Of a DNA stretch of 64,000 bases, positions 16,157-24,414 are shown piece by piece. The stretch lies in contig JBKUOG010000018.1 of NCBI GenBank assembly GCA_046957575.1, positions 1 to 64,000 of the forward strand. Reading direction: 5' to 3'. A model generated the notes under the pieces. The model was not told the origin of the DNA and ran no database searches. It saw only the letters and a list, made by a program, of their open reading frames with translations. This stretch comes from UMGS1370 sp046957575. GTDB taxonomy: Bacteria > Bacillota > Clostridia > Lachnospirales > Lachnospiraceae. Position 1 is the first letter of the stretch; every line of letters starts with the position of its first letter. Position numbers and translations under genes: made by a program.

Positions 16157-18031
16157 ATGGACGATAAACCCATTATTGCTGCTTTAGCCGGCAATCCCAA
16201 TGTGGGTAAAAGCAGTATTTTTAATGCCCTTACCAAACTGCATCAGCACACCGGCAACTGGACCGGAAAAACAGTGGCCTTAGCCCAGGGTACTTATGAA
16301 TATGGCGGAAAGGAGGTTTTATTAGTGGATCTTCCCGGCACTTACTCCTTAAACGCCCACTCGGAGGAAGAGGAAATCGCCCGTGATTACATCTGTTCCG
16401 GCCAGGCGGATCTGCTTTTGGTAATCTGCGACGCCACCTGCCTGGAACGGGGACTTCACCTGTTGTCCCAGATTACCCATCTGGATTCTGTAAAGGAAAA
16501 CCAAACTCCCATTCTGCTCTGTGTCAATCTGTGCGATGAAGCCGGGCGCAAAGGAATTTCCATTGATTTTTCTTTACTGGAAGATGTGCTGCAGATTCCC
16601 GTTATCCCCTGCTGCGCCAGGGACAAAAAAACCATTGAGCAAATCCGAAAAGCAGTCTTAACTGCCAGGGAGCGAATCTACTCTTATGACTGTCTGGATT
16701 TTTCTCCGAAAGCCCTGGCAAAAGAAACAATTTCTGTATGTAAAAAATCTGGCAGAAGCTTAGAAGAACGGATCGATAAGATTGTGACGGGAAAATTTAC
16801 CGGAAAACTGATTATGACCGGCCTTCTTCTTTTTATTTTCTGGCTGACCATGAGCGGAGCCAATTATCCATCCCAGATGCTGTGGAATGCTTTATTTGAG
16901 TTGGAGGGAAAACTTGCTGATGGAATGGCGTTTCTTCACGCCCCAGAATGGCTGATTGGATGTGTGGTTTATGGAATTTACCGGGTGCTGGCCTGGGTGG
17001 TCTCCGTCATGCTGCCGCCCATGGCCATCTTTTTCCCGCTTTTTACCTTGCTGGAAGATTTAGGGTATCTTCCCAGAGTCGCTTATAACATGGATCGGGC
17101 CTTTGAAAGATGCAAATCCTGCGGAAAGCAATGTCTGACCATGGCAATGGGTTTTGGATGCAATGCCGCTGCCATCGTGGGCTGCCGGATCATCGACTCT
17201 CCCAGAGAGCGGCTGATCGCCATCTTAACCAACTCCATGATCCCCTGCAACGGCCGTTTCCCCACGCTTTTTACCTTAATTACCCTGTTTTTCACAGCCG
17301 GACTTGGCGGCATTCTCAACTCTTTTACCGCTGCCGTCTGCCTGACCTGTGTAATTTTGCTGGGGGTTCTGGCAACCCTGGCCGTTTCCTGGCTTTTGTC
17401 CCACACCTTATTAAAAGGGATCCCCTCTTTTTTCACTCTGGAACTTCCCCCTTACCGCAGGCCCCAAATCGGCAAAGTAATTGTGCGTTCCATATTTGAC
17501 CGTACTCTGTTTGTGTTAGGCAGAGCCGTTGCGATTGCTGCCCCTGCAGGACTGCTTATCTGGATTCTGGCAAATATTTCTTATGTAGGCCCGGAAAACG
17601 GTTTTTTTGCTCTGGCTGTCCAGTCTCCGCTTTCTGCACCTACGCTTCTCTCCATTCTCACCAGTTTTTTTGATCCTCTTGGACAGCTGATGGGAATGGA
17701 CGGCGTTATTTTAGTGGGATTTATCCTGGGATTTCCGGCCAATGAAATTGTGCTCCCCATTATCCTTATGGCCTATCTGCAGTCCGGAATGCTGACGGAA
17801 ATGAGCGATTCCCATGCTCTTGGCCAACTGCTTATCCTTCATGGGTGGACCTGGCAGACCGCTGTCTCCATGCTGATTTTTTCCCTTTTCCACTGGCCCT
17901 GCTCCACTACGGTTCTGACCATACGAAAAGAGACCGGATCCATGAAGTGGACGCTTCTGTCTGTGCTGATTCCCACTGTTTTAGGCATCCTTTTGTGCAT
18001 CACTGTTACGGCGGTATTTCGGATGTTTTAA
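16157..18031 (+). CDS. feoB: Ferrous iron transport protein B
   Basis: Fe(II) transporter with a cytosolic G-protein domain and a polytopic membrane domain. The 624-residue protein has GNPNVGKSS (G1, residues 12-20), DLPGTYSL (G3) and a NLCDE-type G4. Gate segments follow: LTMAMGFGCNAAAIVGCRI, the Cys-containing NSMIPCNGRFPTL repeat, and the second gate with GFILGFPANEIVLPI. It is shorter than many FeoB proteins (650-770), without an N-terminal FeoA fusion. The start at 16157 follows TATGGAGG; the ORF extends 78 nt upstream without support. Its 3' end overlaps the convergent ABC permease gene by 51 nt. A separate FeoA is at 4794-5030. Confidence 0.93.
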   Translation: MDDKPIIAALAGNPNVGKSSIFNALTKLHQHTGNWTGKTVALAQGTYEYGGKEVLLVDLPGTYSLNAHSEEEEIARDYICSGQADLLLVICDATCLERGLHLLSQITHLDSVKENQTPILLCVNLCDEAGRKGISIDFSLLEDVLQIPVIPCCARDKKTIEQIRKAVLTARERIYSYDCLDFSPKALAKETISVCKKSGRSLEERIDKIVTGKFTGKLIMTGLLLFIFWLTMSGANYPSQMLWNALFELEGKLADGMAFLHAPEWLIGCVVYGIYRVLAWVVSVMLPPMAIFFPLFTLLEDLGYLPRVAYNMDRAFERCKSCGKQCLTMAMGFGCNAAAIVGCRIIDSPRERLIAILTNSMIPCNGRFPTLFTLITLFFTAGLGGILNSFTAAVCLTCVILLGVLATLAVSWLLSHTLLKGIPSFFTLELPPYRRPQIGKVIVRSIFDRTLFVLGRAVAIAAPAGLLIWILANISYVGPENGFFALAVQSPLSAPTLLSILTSFFDPLGQLMGMDGVILVGFILGFPANEIVLPIILMAYLQSGMLTEMSDSHALGQLLILHGWTWQTAVSMLIFSLFHWPCSTTVLTIRKETGSMKWTLLSVLIPTVLGILLCITVTAVFRMF

Positions 18032-18940
18032 CCGCCATCCTCTTTTGCCTTTCCCGGCCATGGGATCAATGAGAGTTTCTGCTGCCCGGATAAATACCAG
18101 AGAAACGGCAAACTGTACTGCCATGCTTACCAGAACCCAATGACTGGTTATAAAGCCGCTTTCATGATATCCAAACCACTGGGCCGCAGTGCTGGCAGCG
18201 CTGTTCATCCCCGTCTGGCTTCGGATAATGGAATAAAACGTTGCTGCGGGATTAAGCAGCATCAAATATAAGAATCCGCCGGAACTGGCCTGATTTGCCA
18301 CGCTGCCAATCTGGTTCATATAGCTGTTCCAGCGCATGGTAGAAATACTGAGCGCAAACTGATTTACAGCATAAGTGCCTCCTACTAACAGGGCTGTTCC
18401 GCCATAGGATGCAGCGGCAGACAGAATCGTGCGTCTAAACAAAGCCGAGCAGAACAGGCCAATTCCTGCTGCCAGAAGGGCCGTTATGGTAAAATGGGAA
18501 AACAGCAGCAGCAAATCCTTCCAGGTAATTCCGCCATAGACAAATACCAGAGCAATCACCGGGAAACTGGCAATCAAGATTAAAAACATATTGCTTAGGG
18601 AAGCCATCATCTTTCCCCGTATGATCTGTCCAGGCGTTGTCTGGGTAGACAATAGGATGTTAAACGTCTGTCTCTCCCGCTCTCCGCTGATGCTGCCCGC
18701 CGCAACGGCGGGCATAATAAACAGCAGCATGGCAAATTCGACCGCTGCCACAAACACATACATCTCCAGAAAACCGGAATACTGAATTTCCGCAGTTGTC
18801 CACACCCGGTACAGCACCGAATACATGTTAAGCAGGGCGGCGGCAGCCAAAACGCCGTTGAACACCATCAGAATCATGGACAGGCGCATACTCCTGGAGC
18901 TAACCTTTACTTCTTTTTTGTAAATAGGATTAACCTTCAT
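17981..18940 (-). CDS. ABC-2 type transporter permease
   Basis: A 319-residue permease with six predicted membrane segments. It has the NPIYKKEVKVSSRSMRLSMI amphipathic start, a GSISGERERQTFNILLSTQ loop typical of ABC-2 permeases (coupling helix region) and a basic C-terminus. Pairs with the ATPase gene, which it overlaps by 11 nt. Such ATPase/permease pairs next to VanRS-like systems often export antimicrobial peptides or act in envelope stress, but substrates vary. Its 3' end overlaps feoB by 51 nt tail to tail. Confidence 0.85.
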   Translation of the reverse strand: MKVNPIYKKEVKVSSRSMRLSMILMVFNGVLAAAALLNMYSVLYRVWTTAEIQYSGFLEMYVFVAAVEFAMLLFIMPAVAAGSISGERERQTFNILLSTQTTPGQIIRGKMMASLSNMFLILIASFPVIALVFVYGGITWKDLLLLFSHFTITALLAAGIGLFCSALFRRTILSAAASYGGTALLVGGTYAVNQFALSISTMRWNSYMNQIGSVANQASSGGFLYLMLLNPAATFYSIIRSQTGMNSAASTAAQWFGYHESGFITSHWVLVSMAVQFAVSLVFIRAAETLIDPMAGKGKRGWRLKHPKYRRNSDAQKDA

Positions 18941-19877
18941 GAATCAGCACCGCCTTTTCTTCTTTTTCCGTAATCTGCATAAACAGGGTTTCCAGATCTC
19001 CCCGGACTCGGTAAAATCCGCAGACTAAAACCTCTGCATCTACCAACTGCTGCAAAAGCTGGGCTTCATCTTCTCTGTCCCCAATAAAGCCCACCATAAT
19101 CTCGTCGTTTTTTACAGCAATGGTCTGCACATTAGGATGGCTGCGCAGAATCGCCATAGCCCGTTCTGCTGTTCCATTTATCGTAATGACTAACGGCCTG
19201 GAATTGTCTACACGCTCTAAAATATCCTGCATGCTGCCGCCAAGAACCATATGCCCCTCATCAATGACGCCCAGGTCTGTGCACACCTCGGACAGTTCAG
19301 ACAGGAGGTGGGAACTGATCATCACCGTCTTTTCCTGATCATGGAGTTCTTTAATAATCTCCTTAAAATCAAAGCGGCTTCTGGGATCCATACCGGATGT
19401 AGGTTCATCTAAAATCAAAAGTCTGGGATCGTGGATCAGTGCCCTTGCCAGACACAGACGCTGTTTCATTCCCCTGGAAAGGCCATCCACATAAAAATCC
19501 ATTCGATCTTCCAATCCTACCTGCTCTAAAAGCGTCATGATTCTGGTTCGCGCCTTTAGTCCGTCCAGACCGTAGCAGGAAGCAAAAAATTCCATATATT
19601 CTGAAACTTTTAAATTATCATACACTCCAAAATAATCCGGCACATATCCAATCATGCCCTTTACCTTATCTGCATCCCGGCGGATGTCATATCCATCTAC
19701 GGTTACGGTTCCTGCATCTGCTGCCAGCAGACCGCAGATGATTTTAATGGTGGTTGTTTTCCCCGCTCCATTAGGCCCTACAAATCCAAACAGCGCTCCC
19801 TTTGGTATTTCAAGATTTAGTCCTGACAGGGCATGGTATTTGCCAAAGGTTTTTTCCAGATTTTTGATTTTCAGCAT
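18930..19877 (-). CDS. ABC transporter ATP-binding protein
   Basis: A 315-residue ABC ATPase. Walker A is GPNGAGKTT, the signature is LSRGMKQRLCLARAL (with LSRGM in place of LSGGQ), and Walker B is LLILDEPTSGMDP, followed by the H-loop SSHLLSE. The C-terminal extension of about 90 residues is usual for ABC-2 exporters. Start at 19877 with GGAGGG upstream; its ATG shares one base with the TAA of the preceding gene. The 23-codon longer ORF lies within that gene and is rejected. Confidence 0.9.
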   Translation of the reverse strand: MLKIKNLEKTFGKYHALSGLNLEIPKGALFGFVGPNGAGKTTTIKIICGLLAADAGTVTVDGYDIRRDADKVKGMIGYVPDYFGVYDNLKVSEYMEFFASCYGLDGLKARTRIMTLLEQVGLEDRMDFYVDGLSRGMKQRLCLARALIHDPRLLILDEPTSGMDPRSRFDFKEIIKELHDQEKTVMISSHLLSELSEVCTDLGVIDEGHMVLGGSMQDILERVDNSRPLVITINGTAERAMAILRSHPNVQTIAVKNDEIMVGFIGDREDEAQLLQQLVDAEVLVCGFYRVRGDLETLFMQITEKEEKAVLIHEG

Positions 19878-22384
19878 TACATTTCCCTCCCTGTCACATA
19901 AAGGATTGGCAGAACGATTGTTCCATATTCCATTGCGCTGTCGCATACATATCGGACAGAAATCGTATGTCCCGGAGACAGGTACGGCTCCAGCTGCCAG
20001 GCTTCAAATACCATCTGGCTGTTGTTTATCAGGTCGTACTCTCCGCTCTCGTAATTATAAAAATAAATGCTTCCCTCAAACGGCTGAATCTGTCCCAGCA
20101 AAGCGTTGTCCTTAAACACAGGAGATATATTTTCAAACTGCAGTTTTTCAATCTCCAGATCGCTTCCAAGGCTGTATTCCAGGGTAACCGGATTGGTGCC
20201 GAAAATCGTATTTCCAGATGTCTGGTAGCTGCCGTTAATGATCTTGGGCGCTGTCCGCATTGCAGAACGGTATACCCGATCTTCCTGTTTCATATCCGCC
20301 TCTGCTGCCGCTGTCAGCATGGTCAGACCAGATACCTCATAACTGCCTCCGGTTAAAAATGAGTCGGAAGGCTCCTCGCCCCGAAACGCTACAATCCGCG
20401 CTCCCGGCTGATAACCTGTCAGATACTCATGCAGATAAAATTCCAGCAGACTGGTCTTTGCCATGGTTCTCATATACTCTATATTGGAAATATCTGCCTT
20501 TCGGTATTTCCACCTGCCGGTAATCTGCTCTGCCGTTGCTCTGGCCGCCCCTGCGTCCACTGAATAATTTAATACGCTCTGTCCGTCTAACTGCTTTGTC
20601 TCTCCTGGCTCCATGTCGCCCACCAGGACTAATGCTCCATACAAAATCACTGCCGTATTTTCTATCCGGCAGTCCATGTGATTGGTAATCGTTCCTGTAA
20701 CCTTTCCCTCAAAATACTGAACCCTGGCCTCAATTCCCTGTTCGGAAACGTTATCAAACCGTTTCTCCAACTGAAAATAATTGGATGCAAAAGCTGGTAC
20801 ATTCCTTACATCCAGTCTGGTACTCTCTTCCCCGTAATGGATGAGAATATTGGGCGTCTCCTGACCTGTAAACTTTGGAATCTGTTCTGCTTCATAATAA
20901 GCACTTCTGGTAACGGGGCGCACTGTATAGTCTGCATCAAACTGAACCGAATAGGGCCTGTTATCCGGAGTCTGCATATTTACATAGGTAGTCTCTGTTA
21001 CCACTTCCTCAGATATATCCTGAATGGACGCATAATTAAAAAAGGTATTGGTAAAACGGGTTTCCCCGCTCATAACGTAAACAATTCCCGTACACAGAAG
21101 AGACAGCAGCACTACGCTGGTGCGGTAATATCTGCGCATATTTCTCTGTTTTAAGAAGAAATAAAGTCCAGGACCCACTAACAGGATGTAGCTGAGAATG
21201 ACCACCGCATAAAGGCCAATATGCGGCAATTTCTCTACGCTTCCTGCATTGATAATGCTCTGAACCGACCAGTAGGTATTGGAGGTCCCAACATAAAGAT
21301 AATCCGACAGCCTGGTAATTCTGGTCTCCCCCAAAATTCTGGTAAAAAGCTGATCCACATAGGATGGATTTTCCAAACAAAATTCTTCCAGATCTGCAAA
21401 ATCAAATGCTGCTGCCACAATGATCCCGCTTTCTCTGGCCACTGATGTGAGAAGGGAAATCCCTCCGCTTTCCATCAAAACATTTCCCTCTGAAAGATTG
21501 ATATCATTGCACTCCAAAAGAACCTTCGATCCTCCGGTCTTTGAAAACAGATATCCTTCCCCCATATCAATGGGAATTTCGCCCAGAAACACCGGCGTTC
21601 CATCCAGATCATCTTCCAGAAAATCATATAAATTGTCGCAGCCTCTGGCTCCAGTTCCCAAAATCAGCACGCCGCCCCGGTTCACCCACTCTCTGATGGC
21701 AGCCAGCTGATCCTCTGAAAGTCTTCTGGTATCATAATTGGTAATCAGCAGCACATCCAGCTGATCCAATCCTGCTGCCTGGCTTGGAACACTGCCGGCC
21801 ACCATCTTGCACAGTCTGGTTCTTAAGGTGCTGTAATTGACCCCAATATCGTTAAAGTACTGGAGTTTATCCTGGGTATCGCTGAGCACTCCTACTAACA
21901 GTTCCGGAATATCTTCCCTGGTATTTAACTTTAACCGCTTTTGAGCAATCTTTTTTTCCTCTTCATCCAAAAGGCTTACATATAGCTGATCTGCCCTGAC
22001 GCCCAGCGGAATATTTAAATTTTGCTGGCTGGTCTCTTTGCCTTTTAGCTGCACCGGAAACTCGTACTGATAGATCCGGTAATCCGACTCCATAGACAAT
22101 ACCTGCAGCGTTCCTGCAAATTCGCCTTCTCTTTGATTGGTCAGGGTTACATAGACCGGAAGATAGCGGCCGCCTTTTGCCATGTTGTCGTATCCGTAGC
22201 TGGCCTCCAGTTCCACTTCTGTATGGAGCGCACCATATTCTGAATCCCTTCCCATCCTCTCTGCCGCCTGAGCCTGTCCCCCCTTAAAAAAGCCGGACAG
22301 CACAGTAAATATGACTGTAAAAACCAGAAGGCAGATGAGCACAGGTTTACCCGCGCCTTCTGCCCGTTTCTTTTTGACTTTCAT
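19877..22384 (-). CDS. Large membrane-anchored protein with GATase-like domain, ABC-associated
   Basis: An 835-residue protein. It has an N-terminal signal/TM segment (about residues 14-33), then an extracytoplasmic beta-rich part. A region around 180-330 with LDVLLITNYDTRRLS and WVNRGGVLILGTGARG resembles the class-I glutamine amidotransferase-like fold seen in BatA/DUF4159-type proteins. Two TM segments follow near 395-450, with a long second extracytoplasmic domain and no obvious C-terminal anchor. I cannot assign a function. Located between the histidine kinase and the ABC ATPase with overlapping or 6-nt junctions, it is probably a component or sensor partner of this export system. Confidence 0.65.
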   Translation of the reverse strand: MKVKKKRAEGAGKPVLICLLVFTVIFTVLSGFFKGGQAQAAERMGRDSEYGALHTEVELEASYGYDNMAKGGRYLPVYVTLTNQREGEFAGTLQVLSMESDYRIYQYEFPVQLKGKETSQQNLNIPLGVRADQLYVSLLDEEEKKIAQKRLKLNTREDIPELLVGVLSDTQDKLQYFNDIGVNYSTLRTRLCKMVAGSVPSQAAGLDQLDVLLITNYDTRRLSEDQLAAIREWVNRGGVLILGTGARGCDNLYDFLEDDLDGTPVFLGEIPIDMGEGYLFSKTGGSKVLLECNDINLSEGNVLMESGGISLLTSVARESGIIVAAAFDFADLEEFCLENPSYVDQLFTRILGETRITRLSDYLYVGTSNTYWSVQSIINAGSVEKLPHIGLYAVVILSYILLVGPGLYFFLKQRNMRRYYRTSVVLLSLLCTGIVYVMSGETRFTNTFFNYASIQDISEEVVTETTYVNMQTPDNRPYSVQFDADYTVRPVTRSAYYEAEQIPKFTGQETPNILIHYGEESTRLDVRNVPAFASNYFQLEKRFDNVSEQGIEARVQYFEGKVTGTITNHMDCRIENTAVILYGALVLVGDMEPGETKQLDGQSVLNYSVDAGAARATAEQITGRWKYRKADISNIEYMRTMAKTSLLEFYLHEYLTGYQPGARIVAFRGEEPSDSFLTGGSYEVSGLTMLTAAAEADMKQEDRVYRSAMRTAPKIINGSYQTSGNTIFGTNPVTLEYSLGSDLEIEKLQFENISPVFKDNALLGQIQPFEGSIYFYNYESGEYDLINNSQMVFEAWQLEPYLSPGHTISVRYVCDSAMEYGTIVLPILYVTGREM

Positions 22385-22390
22385 ATCCTC

Positions 22391-23524
22391 TCATCCAATC
22401 TTGCCGAAATTTTCTTTATTAATATCAAAGTCTGCCTTTAATTTCACTGTAAATACCGTACCATTTAAATCACTGGTCACATGAATGTCTCCGCCATGCA
22501 TATCTACGATATTTTTGGCAATGGCCAGCCCCAGTCCCGTGCCGCCGGTTGCAGCAGAGCGGGAATGCTCGACCCGGTAAAACTTATTAAACAGAAGAGG
22601 CAAATCTTTTTCCGGTATCACATAGCCAAAATTTGTGACTGAAACCGTCACCACTGTATCCTCTGCCTCTACGTCTACAATAATCCGTTTGCCGTCTGCC
22701 CCGTATTTGATGGCATTGTTGATCAGATTGTCAAACAGTCTGGCCAGCAAATTGCCATCTGCAGTAATTACCTTTACCGACACATTGCTGCGAAGCTCAT
22801 AGACCAGATTTTTTTCCATAAAGCTGGGATAAAACTCTTCCAGGAGCTGGCTTAACAGCTTGATAATATCCACCTGGCCTACCTTCATGGAAATCTTGCC
22901 GCAGTTCAGCTTGGTAAATCCAAACAGTTCTTCAATCAGCTTTTCCAGCCGCTTTGCCTTGGTATACGCAATATTAATGTATTTTTTTTCCATTTCAGGT
23001 GGAAGGGAATTGCCCACTGACAACAGTTCCAGGTATCCGATAATCGAAGTCAGCGGAGTCCGCAAATCATGAGCAATATTGGTAATCAGTTCATTTTTTG
23101 TTCGCTCCGACTCCCTCTCTTTGTCCATCAGGCTGCGAATGTCCTGGGTCATCTGATTTAAGCTGGCCGCCATGCTGGAAAACTCATCATCCCCTATCAC
23201 TTCTACTTCTGTGTTTAAGTCTCCCTCTGAAATATTCTGCATTGCTTCATAAAGTTTCCTGATATACTCCAAAGAACGTTTCTGCAGCAGAAGAAACAAG
23301 ACAGAGAACACAATAATTCCCAGAATCACATAGAATAAGACTCCTATGGTCCCAGACTGCACTGCCCTGACAAAACGCCCGCCTCTCCCGCTCTCTCTCA
23401 GATAGTCCATCACCATGGAAACATTGGTTACTAAAAATATCTCTACCAGACAGGTGACGATAGCGCTGTAGAAAATGTTGGCTAATACTCTGGCGTAAAA
23501 GCGCCCGCTCATATCATTTTTCAA
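22391..23524 (-). CDS. Sensor histidine kinase (VanS/PhoR-like)
   Basis: A 377-residue membrane kinase. Two TM segments (about 12-40 and 58-80) flank a very short extracytoplasmic loop, followed by a HAMP-like linker. The HisKA box NELITNIAHDLRTPLTS holds phospho-acceptor His152, and the HATPase domain has NLINNAIKYG (N box), VTNFGYVIPE and TGGTGLGLAIAKNIVDMHGG (G boxes). With almost no external sensor domain it may sense within the membrane or through its operon partners, as in bacitracin-type BceS systems. Overlaps the response regulator by 11 nt. Confidence 0.92.
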   Translation of the reverse strand: MKNDMSGRFYARVLANIFYSAIVTCLVEIFLVTNVSMVMDYLRESGRGGRFVRAVQSGTIGVLFYVILGIIVFSVLFLLLQKRSLEYIRKLYEAMQNISEGDLNTEVEVIGDDEFSSMAASLNQMTQDIRSLMDKERESERTKNELITNIAHDLRTPLTSIIGYLELLSVGNSLPPEMEKKYINIAYTKAKRLEKLIEELFGFTKLNCGKISMKVGQVDIIKLLSQLLEEFYPSFMEKNLVYELRSNVSVKVITADGNLLARLFDNLINNAIKYGADGKRIIVDVEAEDTVVTVSVTNFGYVIPEKDLPLLFNKFYRVEHSRSAATGGTGLGLAIAKNIVDMHGGDIHVTSDLNGTVFTVKLKADFDINKENFGKIG

Positions 23525-24224
23525 TCTTGTATCCTACTCCCCATACGGTTGTGATAATCTTGTTTTGCCTGGTGTCCTCTTTCATCTTGCCTCTCAGCCG
23601 CCGGATATGTACCATGACTGTATTGTTAGCCTCATAGACCTTCTCATTCCAGACCTTTTCAAAAATCTCATCTGTACTGAATACATGGCCTGGATTTGAT
23701 GCCAGCAGATATAAAATGTCAAATTCAATGGGCGTCAGCTTAATCTCTTCCCCATAAACCGAAACTTTGTGGTTGTCTTTATTGATGGTCAGGCCCTTTA
23801 CAATAATCTCATTTTTTCCGGCTGCTTCTGTATGGACTGCGCTGCTGGGATTTAACTGGGTGTACCGTCTTAACTGGGACTTTACCCTGGCAGTCAGTTC
23901 CAATGGGTTAAACGGTTTGGTCACATAATCGTCTGCACCTGTGCCAAGTCCCAGAATCTTATCCAAATCCGTCGACTTGGCGCTGAGCATAATAATCGGG
24001 ATATTGTTGGTTTCCCGAATCTTTTTGCACATTTCCAGGCCATCCATGCCAGGCATCATAATGTCTAATAAAACCAGATGAATCTCTTCTGTGTCCAGAA
24101 TATCCAGTCCCTCTTTTGCATTGTTGGCCTTATATACTTTGTACCCGTCGCTTACCAGGTAAATCTCAATCAGATCCGCAATCTCTTTTTCATCATCTAC
24201 AACCAGGATATTGGTATCCGCCAT
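23514..24224 (-). CDS. OmpR/VanR-family response regulator
   Basis: A 236-residue two-component regulator. The receiver domain has DDEKE at the start, phospho-acceptor Asp54 in VLLDIMMPGMDG, the TDLDKILGLGTGADDYVTKPFNPLEL end and a Lys in the KPF motif. The C-terminal OmpR-type winged helix contains LTPIEFDILYLLASNPGHVFS and VWGVGYKIEK. First gene of a five-gene operon (regulator, kinase, membrane protein, ABC ATPase, permease), which it presumably controls. The ATG has GAGGAAGAC upstream. Confidence 0.95.
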   Translation of the reverse strand: MADTNILVVDDEKEIADLIEIYLVSDGYKVYKANNAKEGLDILDTEEIHLVLLDIMMPGMDGLEMCKKIRETNNIPIIMLSAKSTDLDKILGLGTGADDYVTKPFNPLELTARVKSQLRRYTQLNPSSAVHTEAAGKNEIIVKGLTINKDNHKVSVYGEEIKLTPIEFDILYLLASNPGHVFSTDEIFEKVWNEKVYEANNTVMVHIRRLRGKMKEDTRQNKIITTVWGVGYKIEK

Positions 24225-24359
24225 TTGTCTTCCTCCTCATTCGTCGTGCCGGATAAAGCCGGCAGGTATACTTATCTCTATCTTACCATAAATACAACGA
24301 CTTTGCTTTACATTTCTCTTACAAAATATGCGGATTTTTCCAAATAATGAATCCGGCAA

Positions 24360-24394
24360 AAGAAAACGCCAGACCTGCTGACAAGTCTGACGTC
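24360..24394 (-). terminator. Terminator of clpB
   Basis: On the minus strand ACGTCAGAC pairs with GTCTGGCGT (one G-U/mismatch), followed by TTTTCTTTT. It lies 20 nt beyond the clpB stop. Confidence 0.7.
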
Positions 24395-24414
24395 TCTTTG
24401 CACTTCCTATAGAT

